Positions 25,661-37,827 of a stretch of 64,000 nucleotides of DNA are shown here, piece after piece; position 1 is the stretch's first letter; each line of letters begins with the position of its first letter. The notes under the pieces are model-generated. The model ran no database searches and was not told the DNA's origin. It was given only the letters and a program-made list of their open reading frames with translations. The translations under genes and the position numbers were made by a program. This stretch comes from Hirudinaria manillensis (taxonomy: Eukaryota > Annelida > Clitellata > Hirudinida > Hirudinidae), in NCBI GenBank assembly GCA_034509925.1, contig CM067526.1, positions 9,196,244 to 9,260,243 of the forward strand. The letters are read 5' to 3'.

Positions 25661-26330
25661 TTGTTTTTACCATAAAAAGAAAGATTTTTGCTTTCATGTG
25701 AGCGTCACCGATCCTAACTTTTTATCATATTTCTGTTTTTTTGTTTAAATTACAAAATGTAGTTGCCCGAAATCACTGAAATTAATATCTCCCGCTAGTT
25801 AATGAACATCTAAGTATCATATCAATAAATTGCTTATACATGACTTGTATCAAAATTATGGTTAAACAACACGGGTGTCCCAACCTCATCAGGCACTATT
25901 AACAGGAGTTGTATTAACAGGAATTCGAGGATGCCGTTACTGAAAGGGCGACTTACCTGAAAAATTAGTGCAAGTGTAATTTAAATGCTCGATAATTTTT
26001 TTAATTTTGTCATGATAAAGGTAGTGTGAAGATGAGAATCCGAGCTTTTTTCATCTTTAGCGGAAAAGAAATGATAACTTATTTAACGAATTACTTTAAA
26101 ATTGTCATCAATTTAACCTTAGATAACTCATGACCTGATGATGTAATTTTATTTGATTATATTGATATTAAGTTTTGTGTCATGGGACCGGCCACCGTCG
26201 AATAACCTTTTCTGGTATGAGGAATTGATCTAAAGCTAATTTCGTGATGCTGTTGTTCCGGTTATGATGTGATTAAATGTGACATCGCGGTAGCTGCGCT
26301 CTTACTCTCACAAAAGTCAGAGTTTATAAC

Positions 26331-29300
26331 ATGGATGACTTCACGTTAGACCCTTTAAAACGCCTGTCTAGCGGTGTTTTTACCGACACTCCAGTTCAGA
26401 GGCAGGCAGAAGAAATCACAAGGCTGTGCAACAGACACGAAAACCAGCCAAGTTGCACTGATGGGTGTATTCATTGTTATTTTCACTTTTAATAAATTCT
26501 TATGTTTTGTAATTTTCAAATATGAATATATAACAATGATTTGTTGCTACTATTTGTGAAAGTCTTTTTGTTAATGTTTAATTAGGTGGTTCATATATTA
26601 ATAGAGCCAGTTTGATGGTGTTTTGATATTCTGCTTTAATCTTAGTTTAAACCAGCTGAATTCAGTGTTGAGAAGAATGTAGATACTAGATGGCTACCTA
26701 CTTGTAACCATTTTTATTTAGCTTAATAATTGCCAGTGAATATTGTAATACATATACTCTTCTAGTTGGAGTTTTCCCTTAGGATGTTTTCCACTATTTC
26801 TGACTTGTAATAGTATTTTTGTATTTCAATAAAAATATTAGGATGATTGGAAACAAAATTAAGAAATCATTTCTATATTGGGATGAGTTTTACTTAAATA
26901 ATTTTAGATTATTTGTGATGGTAACGTTATGCTCAAACTTTATTGCATTGGCAGATTGCTGCGGGATGCTGTTAATACATATAACGAAAAGAGAGGAATC
27001 AAATATTCCAAGTTTGAAACATTAGTTCCTTGAACTGTTTTTTTGAAATTCAAATGTATGGTGAAATTGTTGCAGAAGTATGGTAGATAATTTTACTGCA
27101 TGGCTGGGCATAAATACCACTTGTCGGGAGGTGGACAAATGGAGAGAGCACATTAGAAGAAGGAGAGTTCACAACAGACTTGTGGGTCAATACAAGGAAG
27201 ATGTGCCTAACAATGATTTTGTCTCTGATGCCATCATTGCTCAGCATGCCCCAGCAACTTTTGTCCCAACTCCTGCCATTATTGACCCTTATTCAAGACG
27301 CTCAAGGTATTAATGATTTTAAGGACATTTTATTACTTTCACATATATAAAAGCTCTGTTAAAATAAACTTGTAGTGGTTATTTATTGAATATCCACTTG
27401 CACATGTTTGATACATCTAAACATATAAATATGTTTGTGATTATAATTATTAGTTATAAATATTCCAAATAGTTATTAGTGTAAAATAAGTTATAATATA
27501 TTTTATACAATCAGAGTTCCCAGTCACTTACTCAATTCAGTTGTCACTCCCAACACATTTAGAAGTGAATCTGTAGAGCTCCTCTTTGGTGTCATCTTGA
27601 AAAAAATGGTCTGCTTTCTCCAACCTTTTGAATGCCTTACATATCCCAATGGAAATACTCGATCTAGTCAATCCCCATTATTTTAGCACCCCCTTCAGAG
27701 GGCACTCTTGGCTGAGTGTCAAATAGGACATGGCTTGTTGACGTTGCTGTTGCTTGCAGGAATGTTACCCATTTGGCCACCCATGCAATAATGGATGAAA
27801 TAATTTTTGAGACTATCTGGGATTATGGCAATCAGCAAATTTTGCTTAAGATGCATTCTGCTTTGTGAGCCTTCATCTTCATCATCCAGGAGAGCTTTTT
27901 GTTTAAAATGATCAATGGCAATAGCTTTACTTTTTTTTTATTTAACAGATATTTTTATTTAGGGCTATGCCTAAAATAAAGGAAAAGTAAAATGCATGAT
28001 TTTTAATCAATAAATATAAATGATACAATATATATATTATATAAATAGTTATCCTACCCTCCAGAATTTTTCCAACTGATCAAACAAAATATCTACATAC
28101 ATACAGTCAAAATTTTAAGATTTGATCATGTTAATACTTTCCCAGGACTTGTTGTTGAGGGATGATTAAGGAAAGTGATGGAACATTCCATGGAATTTGA
28201 TTGGTGGAATGGGCAAAGTTGACTGGGAGTGTATATAAATAGGAATGAGAGTGAATGTTGAGATTTTATGTGAGAATTATGAGTTGGAGTGGAGATTAGT
28301 AAATGTCAGCTCAGAAATGCAATCGAACGATTGGCTGGACAATTTCAAGAAACACCACGACATCGTGTTCAAGACAGTGCTGGGTAAAGCTGAAGCGGTG
28401 GATTTGCAATTCTGGCGTGATGCAAGCATGCAATTGGCTAAACAACAAGATCTGCCAAAAGGAGATGTGGCAGCCAATGATTATGAGAGCTTTAGACTGA
28501 GCTGATGGGTAACTTGAGAAAATAGAGTCGTTTTTATTTGATAAAATAAGGCCATTTTTACAAACCCTCGTTACTATGACACTCTCGCCACTTTTGCTCA
28601 GTCCCGACAGTTGGCATAGTTGCGAGACTTGACCTAATATTTACCTTAAGCATTTTCTGTTGTACACATAAGCCTACTTTCTTTACCTGCTTGCCACATA
28701 ATGAAACACATTGTAGATTCTAATCAATCATTTCATACAAACTTTCCAAACTTATATCACATTTAAGAGACCTTTTTTGGTTTGAGCGCCATCTCTCAGA
28801 GTTTCTTATTGGAAAAATTATTAGAAAACAGATGAAATCTATAAATGTGGATTAATTCAAACAAATTATAATTATAAAAATAAGTTACTTAGGTGAAATG
28901 TAAGAGAAGGTATATGGATTCTAAGGAAATTGTAAATAAATTAATTAGATATCACTCACATAGAAATGGAGTGGAAAACAGATAGAGTAGCCATGTGTAT
29001 GTACAATTTAAAATGTAATATATATTTTTATGAAACAATATGTACAATATCCCAATAAAGAAAATGAAACTCTTGATGGGTCCCAAAAGGAATCTTCAGA
29101 GAGGAAGCCCCATCTACCTTTCACCCTTGATGTCTTTGACGTTCTCCAAGTTTGGGCCACACCCACTGATAAGGCAGGTTCCTGTCCTCCAGTAATCACA
29201 CTTTCCTCCTCTCACACCTTCTGCTCAATCACAACCACCAATTAAACCATCACACCCCTGAGGGTCTCAGTGGTGTACTGCAGGCCTTCTGATTGGTTGC

Positions 29301-32300
29301 ATTGTGAACCTTCCAGTTGGTTACACTGGGGGTCTTTTAATTGGCTGCTCTTGGCATTATTTGTTACACTTAACTGTTTGATTTGGTTTCTGCCTATAAA
29401 GGCTTTCATCTGCTTTCATACTTGTTGCTATTCACGGACCAGATCAAAAGTGCTTCATGCTAGTCATTGGATTACCTTCTTCTGCTGAGGGAGACTGTCT
29501 GGAGTCTCTCCTCATCCATATACACATTGATACTGTTTTGCAGCCCTGGGCATACTTGCCATAAATTTTAGCCTAGCACTGCTGGGGATGCCGAGTTCCC
29601 TCAAGAATGTATAGGTGGACTTGCCAACAAAAACCAGCACTCCCACCTCTACATCAAATAACCACACTTAATACTCCTTCTACTGGAGGTTCATTATTAG
29701 ATATAGGTGTTTGTCTTCTTTCAGGATGTTACTTATCTACATTCAATCCTCTGAGGGCTCTGTTAACTCTTCCAATATGAACACGTCTGATTTGGTTGAT
29801 GTTTGCGATGTCTGGCCTCTTGCCACTTTCTAACAGCACCTGGGGATAGTGCTTTATCCCAACTGTGTCTGCTGGAATCTCCCAATCATTGGTGATCTCA
29901 AGGAGATGGCTCCTTTTTGTTCTGCACCTGTTCTTTGCGAACTTGGAAGCACTTTTGCACAGAAATTACTTCACTCTCTGTAAGACCAATTCCCATGAGT
30001 TTGTGATGGAACAGGCGGTCTTCGTGGTCTTGATGACAGCTAGCAGAAGCCAATTGTGCTGTGAAATGGCTATCCTGGTTAATCTTCCCTCTCTTTAGGT
30101 TGTCATACGAGGGCAGCGCATCATAGACTGCACGGACAATGAAGGGTGATCTGAATGGAGACATGCTTCATATTTCTTGCCACATGATTAACCTCTGAAG
30201 GGCTCTCTCCCATGGGGTTCATTGCCCTTGTAGGGTATATTGAACTACTTTTGCTATACTTTCAGCAAATGGACTCTTGAAGTCAATGTCCTCTCTTTTA
30301 TTTTGAGTGAAAAGTAACAAATTTTAACATATTCATAATAAAATATTGTAATTATTTTTAATTTTTTAGTTCATTTAATATTGTCAAACAAAAAGTATTT
30401 TTTACTTTTTAATGTATGTGATATTATCAAACAGGAGGTATTTAACATATTAGTAAAAATTCTACTACTTTTAAAGATAGAGATAGAAATTGTGCAATTC
30501 TTTAACCTTGACTATATTTATGACATGTAATTTTTCTATTTTTATCTACCATTGATCTTTAAACTGGTTGAATAGCATATTTCTTTTTCAACCATTGTCA
30601 TTAAAAATTAATTTAAATTACACAATATTATTAATTGTTTTTCAATTAATTTGGTTTTTATGTTTTTGTCCTGCAAAGGAGTGCCCTAAACAGACAAGTC
30701 TCAAAAATATCTATCTCAAGCATGAGCAGAAAAATGTCAAGATTGAATAATCCTGTTATAGTGGGTGCTAAGGAGTCAGTCTTCAAAATGGCCTACAATG
30801 GCCTCATAAATGCACTAGTAGGCATTTTCTATATTGTCTTGTCTTTAATCTTAGAAAGACCAAGAGATTGAATATAATTAATCTCTGTTTAAATGTGATA
30901 TTTGTTAATGCATCACAATTTGATATGTAAATTACAAAAATGAATGAATAATATGTTTTAATGCAGACTCCAACTTCACTCAAGGATAATCTTACATGGC
31001 CTCATCATAGAAGCGTGACAACACTGCAGATAAAAAATGAAGTTTGTGCTTAAAAATAATAAAGTTATTTAAATCTTTGCTCATCTTTGTTTCTAATGTT
31101 GGCCCTTATATGATAAGCAAAAAATATAATCAGACCTTGACTAAACTTAGCTGGTCGATTATTACCAGATTGATTCCCTAAATAGGCACCTCACATAGTG
31201 TCAACAGGCAATGATGAAGAAATGTTCTTGGATGATGTGTTCTTCAATGATTATGCCTCTTCTGAACAGAACCCTGACACTCCTGATACAGTCTTCCCAA
31301 GCAAGTACAAATATTTTTCTCCTTTGTACAATCTTATTACTATGTATTTTATTGCTAATGTAAATTCTTAACATAGGTTGGAAGCTGGTAAAATTAACCA
31401 TAACAATGTTGATGTTAATTTTGTGGTCAAGTCAAGGATCCCTCCTTCATATATCAATAATGTGAAGGGAGGAAGGAAGATAGGAGTTGGATTTGCAGCC
31501 TTTCTTACAGAGGCTGAATACAGAAAGTCAAGACTGGATAGTACAATAAAAAAGCAGATGGATGATTTAGAAGATCACAGGCTTATATTGATTTTATTTG
31601 GAAATATGAAATTTGTCTGACTGATTTTTGAGAAATCGCTAGTTCATGGAGTTGTGAATGCTAATTCACAATTGTGAAATTGCCATAAGGACGATTCATG
31701 AAGAATGTTAAGTTTGGAACTTTTGAATGATGATTGATTGTTATAATTTGTTGCAGGCCTTATTTTACTTGTTGGGTGACATTTGTTCAAGTTGTTTGTT
31801 ACATATTTGCGATATTAGCTTACGATCTGGCCCCATTTGGAGTTTCCACAAAGAGCGTTATTCAGGATGTTGGTCCATATTTTTTACATAGAAAGTGTAC
31901 ATTCTCATTTTTACAAGTTTGACTACTTTATCAGGTTCTCATGCCCAATCTTGTTGTAGAACCTTCCAGTTACTTAGAGGAAAGCAACATTTGGTTGGGA
32001 TTAAGACAGGTTGAAAAATGTTTCGAGTCTATTAATGTTAAGTGCCTCTATCCTTTACTAACTCTAAAATTAAGGAAGTAGCAAAGAGAAAATTGAAGGT
32101 TTAATTTTGATATAACATAGAAGAATTCACTAGGTTAACTAAGCTGGTTCAGGAAGAAAACATTGATTATTGTTTAATTTATCCCTAAAATAGGATTTAC
32201 TTGCTTATTTCCAGATTTTGCTGCATAGATCTGCAAGTAAATTATGACATCACAGAAGGCAATTTGTAATGCAACAATGTGAAATGTTTATGCAATCAGA

Positions 32301-35300
32301 TGATCTTTTTAGTGCCTTACACATCCTGATGAGATGTGTAGGTAATTCTTAATCAATCCCTAATTGCATATCACTCTCATCTGAGAGTGCTCCTGGGTGC
32401 AGGCAGGGTATCGAACACGACAGATGATGGCTCATTGCCATTATTGCACTGCCAGCTCAAATTATTTTATGTATTTCAAAAGTTGATTTCCTTGCAAAGA
32501 GCTCTTGTTTGGTAAATATTTCCAAACAAAAACTTCAGGCAGATCTCATTCATATGGGTGCCAAGTATGCAGGTTGCATGAGGAAAGATGAAACCGTACG
32601 AAGGTATATTGATCGAGATAGGAACAATGAGCGAAAAAGTGGTTGCTGCATTCGACTAGATGGATCAGGGTGTTACCAGACATCAGAGGATAGCTGTTCT
32701 TATCCCTTTGGGAGGGGAACAAGAAAGGTAGTTGGGTATTCTGGTTTTCATTATCAATTTATAGAAATTTACATCAAAATTATAGTATCTAGTTGTTGTC
32801 ATTATTGTTGTATTGGAAAAAATGTGAATCTTAATCATAAGATCAAAAGGAACAATATGATTTATGGCATGCTAATAAATTCAAGTCAACAATTACTCTG
32901 TGGAAGTCTTGGAGGAATAAAAGTGGTCCATTCGGAAGAAGCTCTGGTTCTGTGTGTCATCAGGATCCTAGGTATCTGTCTTTATATGTAAATGTTGGAG
33001 AAGTGACATTGAATCAATTTGATGACAACGACTTTCAATACTTGTCACTTCTCCATGCTTTTCCATGAGTTGGCCAGGTTGAGTGAGTCACATTGATCTC
33101 ACCATCAGTAATCAGTGTTTTATAACAAATTTCTTGTTCAACAAAAATGGTTATTCAGTAACATTAAGTAGTTTAAATTGCATGATAACTCTTATTTGAT
33201 AGCAGTATTGTTAATGATGGTGAGGTCAACTTGCAACATGGCAAAGGTGAGACTAGCCTGGCCAACTTTCAGTGGCAGATATTAAAACTGAATGTTAGTT
33301 GGTTAACCCAGTTAGTTGGCTTTGGCCCGTCACTTCTCCAAGTATCACTTGCAACATGGAATATTATTTGAAATATATACTTGATGTTAAAATACTCTTC
33401 TCTAAAGGAAGAATGGCACTTTTGTTAAAATTTGATTAATCATTTCCATTTTTAAATTAATTATTCAATCTTCAATTAATTTTCTGATAAAGATTTTGTG
33501 TGAAGCCTCCCACACCTTTGGAGCAGCAGAATTGGCCAGATGATATTACAAAATGGCCAGTAAGTAAAAGCTCTGTTACTCTTGCTTGTTAAACTATTTC
33601 ATAAGTATTCTCAATGTTTTAGTAACATCATTTCTTTCTACAACAATTTTATTTAATTTCTTATACATATTTACATACATACCTGTGAAAAACTTAAATA
33701 TCATGCAGCTATTTACTCATTTATTCAATACCTGATGCACTTTTTTTGTATGTTCTTTGCAGAATAAAATTTAATATTTAGAATCTGCTTTTTATAGCTA
33801 AGATTTGGATTAAGATTAGTTTTATAATGTCATTGAGTGTGGCAACAAAATAATATTTTCAAAACAACCAAACTAACATTCAGCTTTGTCAGGAACCTTC
33901 TTCTCACAAGGACTTGCTTTCAGAGGATGCTGATCATATGACTTGCGATATAACTGGCCAACCTTGTTGTATTGGCATTAAAGGCGAGTGTTTGATAACA
34001 ACAAGAGAAGATTGTGCCTTCAGGAGAGGCTATTACCACCAGGAAGCCTTCCTTTGTTCTCAGGTAATATATATTTCAGGTTTATTGATATAACCCTTTA
34101 TTTGCAAGTAATCAATGAGGTACATTGATTTGAAGACATACATTTATATTCATAATTATTAGCATCACTAAAATTCATAATAAATATATATATAATGAGC
34201 TGTTAGATGATGATTGTTTGACAAGGTGAAGAGATAAGCTTGGATTCTTATTGAGAGATGTGAAGTTTAAAAGTGCCCCATGGTGTAATTGAGGCTGACT
34301 ATGATAATTTTTGCATATATTTCATTTCTAGCAAGTGTATTGATGGTGGAGAAATTTTTCGAGGATTCATCAGCCTGCCATCCTTTGCATCACTACGTTT
34401 TGAAAATTCAATTCAACTCCGCAAATATTTTAAGTGCCTTTTTTATCCAAGTCCTAGGATGTCAAGGCACTGCCGACGCACATTAGCACAGACTGCATCT
34501 TAACGACAAAAAAAAAATATTTAATTAAGAATAACATTGATTAAAAAGATGAGTTTTTGCTTTTTATTTACCTTGTTGCTGGGTGCTGACTGGAAAATGG
34601 AATGAACTTGTTTTTATCTTGTGTACTTATTGCTACATTCATTTATCATTTACAACTAATGGAGTAAGAGTAGTTAGCCTGGTAGAGGACTAGAAAAATG
34701 TTTGTTATTAATAGCAATAAAAGACTGACTATAATATAAGCCCAGAGAATTAAAAAAATCTAAAACCATAAAACTTTATATTGAATTAAAAGTTAAAGGT
34801 AATAAAATTTAAAATAGGGACAAATGAACATAATTTCTTGTGCAGATTGATTCTATTTCTAGGATATTTGGTGTATATAGTGTCAAGTTTATTATTTCCA
34901 GGTGGCTTGTTTGGAAGAAGTGTGCGGGATGATACCATTTTTTAGTTCAGAAGTTCCTGATCAGTTTTTTAGGCTCTTCATTTCTCTCTTCATCCATGCT
35001 GGGTAATACTTTGAAATAAATTGTGGGATATTGACACTTAATATAGAAAAGATAAGTTCTCAAATGCATTCTGTCAAATATTCCTTTGTAAAGATAGGAC
35101 TGACTACTGGCTGAAGAGCTAATTTTTGTTAATATCACTAGTAATTGTGTGAGATTAATTTCACATTTAATTAAGGAATTAGTTAGTTATGGCTTAAAGA
35201 AATGATTAAAATTGACCTTATTGCCCTGGCAGATCTATCTTAAGTTATTTTGTCTGAGAACATTAACAATGTTTATGTTGTATCTTATATAATACTTATA

Positions 35301-35950
35301 AATTCTTGTGCACCAGGGTAGTTCACCTTCTGGTGACAATCATGTTCCAGATGACAGTGATGAGGGACCTTGAGAAACTGGCAGGATCTCTCAGGATCGG
35401 CATCATTTATGTATTTAGTGGCATAGCAGGCAGCTTGACCAGTGCCATTTTTCTCCCATATGTTGTTGAGGTGTTTCTTAATTGTAAATACTAATTTTAG
35501 TAATTACAGTAATTTTAATTATTACAGGCAGGTCCATCAGGCTCTCAGTTTGGTCTCCTGGCATGCTTGTTGGTAGAAGTAATCCAGAATAGATATATCT
35601 TGAAGCATCCTCTGTCTGCCCTCCTTAAGCTAACTGCAGTTATTGTTGCACTTTTCATCCTTGGTCTCATGCCAATGGTGGATAATTTTGCACACCTTGG
35701 TGGATTTACTTTTGGTTTTCTTCTCTCTTTTGCATTTCTTCCATATATCAGTTTTAATGTGACTGATGAAAGGACCAAAATGAGACTTGTTATTTTCTGT
35801 TTGTGTTTATCTGTTTTCCTCTTTATGCTTCTGCTAATAATTTTTTATGTTGCTCCAATCTATGACTGTTCCTTCTGCCACTTCATCAATTGCCTGCCTT
35901 TAACTCCAACTTTCTGTAAGAATATGAAACTCACCTCAGAAATATTATAA
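26331..35950 (+). CDS. RHBDF: iRhom (inactive rhomboid, RHBDF family)
   Basis: Exons read: 26331-26465, about 27078-27306, 30679-30817, about 30967-31055, about 31200-31312, about 31378-31579, 31757-about 31869, about 31936-32009, 32539-32727, 32886-32971, 33493-33559, 33884-34063, 34902-35002, 35317-35470 and 35528-35950. They encode a long cytosolic N-terminus, a first membrane helix ([20 protein letters not shown]), the cysteine-rich iRhom homology domain ([32 protein letters not shown]) and the rhomboid core. The core includes AGPSGSQFG and DNFAHLGGF. iRhoms are ER/Golgi pseudoproteases that escort ADAM17 and regulate EGFR ligands. The first exons are less certain than those after 30 kb. 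The intron after the exon ending DLEDHR appears to use a GC donor. Introns hold several transposons. Confidence 0.87.
28305..28505 (+). mobile_element. pogo/Tigger (CENP-B HTH) transposase fragment
   Basis: The frame contains [19 protein letters not shown], then [10 protein letters not shown], close to the second DNA-binding domain of CENP-B and jerky/Tigger transposases (W-x-x-x-F-K-K-R-H). It ends at TGA 28503-28505 without the DDE core. It lies in an iRhom intron and shows no splice fit to that gene, so it is a transposon fragment. Confidence 0.72.
29030..30300 (-). mobile_element. R2-superfamily LINE, 5'-truncated copy B
   Basis: The minus-strand translation of 29898-30164 ([19 protein letters not shown]) matches copy E (KLAFVIRSLYDQLPSQDNLR). 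29500-29850 matches the restriction-like endonuclease segment, and 29080-29190 matches the family 3' UTR. Frames are heavily broken. It lies in an iRhom intron, antisense to the gene. Confidence 0.75.
32300..32460 (-). mobile_element. Candidate tRNA-derived SINE
   Basis: On the minus strand GAGCTGGCAGTGCAATAATG resembles a Pol III A box, and about 40 nt later GTGTTCGATACC resembles a B box, followed by a body with a small hairpin (ACTCTCAGATGAGAGT). No second copy was seen in this window, so the call is tentative. Confidence 0.4.
32995..33341. mobile_element. Foldback MITE in an iRhom intron
   Basis: The ends are perfect 13-bp inverted repeats, TTGGAGAAGTGAC (32995) and GTCACTTCTCCAA (ending 33341). 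Longer inverted arms lie inside: GTTGGCCAGGTTGAG with ATCTCACCATCA (about 33070-33107) against GATGGTGAGGTCAA with CTAGCCTGGCCAAC (about 33216-33272). A second internal copy of GTCACTTCTCCA occurs at about 33045. No coding content. It begins 23 nt after the splice donor at 32972. Confidence 0.75.
34405..34500 (-). mobile_element. 3' end fragment of the CR1/L2-like LINE
   Basis: About 95 bp nearly identical to 10402-10500, including the AATTCAATTCAA tail, TTTTAAGTGCCTTTTTTATCC and GCACTGCCGACGCACATTAG. It shows that the family at 10 kb inserts 5'-truncated copies elsewhere. It lies in an iRhom intron. Confidence 0.85.
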
Positions 35951-37827
35951 TCAAAATATTCTTTATATTTCATGTTCTTTGGTTCTTAGCTAGATTTGTT
36001 AGTTATTTAAGTATGTTCAGAAATTGGTTGAAACTGTCCAAACTGTGTAAAATCCTTTGAAGTCCAACTGCAAGGAAAATTTATTAAATTTTAATCAAAA
36101 TTCCTCAGCAACCATTTTTTATAAAAAGTGTGACTGGCTATGCAAAGCAGTTAACGCCAAAAAATGTGAAGATCAATTTTAGAAATATCTCTGAATGATT
36201 ATTCTTGTAGAAGAGATTGCTTTGTCTAGGTGTCACCCAATAAAATGGTTTGCATTCAATGTGAATTTCTTTTGCTTGACAACTAATTTCATGAAAAACG
36301 TAATATCCTAGAACGGCCGACTTTGAGATTTAATGGAGGGGCATGGATTGTTTCCGGCAATAGAATGGCATCTGAGTTGGTGGAACTGGGTGGTGGCGCA
36401 CTATTTTAAGTGTGCTTATATTTTATGCTAGACCAAACTTTTTAGTCCGAGGGCCAGATTGTTGGGGGGCCGAATACATACTCGGGGTACAAATTAGAAA
36501 GAATCAATATCTGTCGAGTTTGGGGGGAGATAAAATTTTGGTAATTGGACTGCTCTGCTGGCATAATACCTTAACTTTTGTCTTGCTTTTCACAGAAGAA
36601 TCAGTTGCAACTCGTTGAAGAATCCATTGTTCACTATGTAACGGCAAGATATGGTTGATAAATTACGAAAGCAATTTCAGCACTTTGAGAAAATGTTCTA
36701 ACATGTTATTATATTTAACAAAATTTTAGTTATCTGCACTCTCACTTAAGCCTATTACTTTTCTCAACTCTCTTTTATTATTATTGATTTCCGGCCGAAG
36801 TCGAGTCAACTACTTGTCGCAAGCAGTTTCAAATTAATTTTGTTAGAGCAATACTACTAGAGAAGATGGTGCACGCATAAAGATTTCTGAACCACGAGGG
36901 AATTCCCCCCCCCTCTCTCTAGATGCACTGTTCACTAAAATTTAATCTAGGCTTTCCATCATTAAGACAAAAAACATTGATTTGAATATAAAGTTTAATG
37001 TTAAATCATAATTTTAGAATAAATTTGTTAAGATACGAAGATATTTTTAAAATGGTAGTAACACCTATTTGTTATTCGTCTCCAGATATAATCGCGACAG
37101 TGGTTCGTGGCATTTGCTTATTAGTAGGTGAGGAGGTCTTTTGCGGTGGAAAGACTTGCTTGGACTATTGTAGCCGTTTTTTTTTCTAGACTAGTTTATT
37201 ATATATTGCTTTATAAGTTGTATTTCTTGTTGACTGGTCATTTGTCTTTGATCATTTGAAGGAACTTCACCTGTGTCAAACGAAGTGCTTTAATTGCATT
37301 TAATTATTACTATAGTTTGTCAAATACCTTAAACTGGTTATGGTTGACATTTATATTCTGATTAACATTTCACTTTATTACGTGTTTGGGTGGTTAGATT
37401 GATTTTTATATTCGATTACTTTTTTCATGTGCTTTCTACCTTTAACCCCCAATGTTTGCTTGATATTGCTACTTTTGTGGGATTCGATGATTATTATTGC
37501 GATTTTATTTTAATCCTATATATTTGTCTCTTCTAAACTGTCACTATGGTATATTTCACTCAGGGTATTTCTTTAAAGGTTTTTTGTGCATTTGGTCCCA
37601 CATAGGCAGTCAAGGTGGGTGTTTTAAGAAATAATTTTGAGATTTGGGATTACATTATTTCTTTGCTTGTAACTGTAATGTTTATTGGATGAAATCAAGG
37701 TGGTGGACAATTTATAGGAAGTTTTTCTGCTTAATTTTAGTTAGTATTAGCAAGAATTTTCTTTGAGTGACCAATCATTGAATGCTAACTTTTATAGCTG
37801 AATTGGTTCCAGGGAACTGCATCTAAA
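35951..37827. mobile_element. Intergenic region with hAT-like relic, 5' side of AP-1 beta
   Basis: 36428-36480 (ACCAAACTTTTTAGTCCGAG and then GGGCCAGATTG) resembles the end of hAT elements of the type with GGGCC-rich termini. No transposase survives. 36900-37827 is AT-rich and likely includes the 5' UTR and promoter of the next gene; no motif stands out. Confidence 0.4.

Noticed and set aside
28245..28504. 86-codon frame considered as an iRhom exon
   Set aside because: Its product is a CENP-B-type DNA-binding segment, not iRhom, and splice phases do not fit.
31312..31330. GC donor (GCAAGT) in an iRhom exon ending VFPS
   Set aside because: The GT donor 5 nt downstream (AAGCAA|GTACAA) gives the correct phase to the next exon, so a GC intron is not needed.
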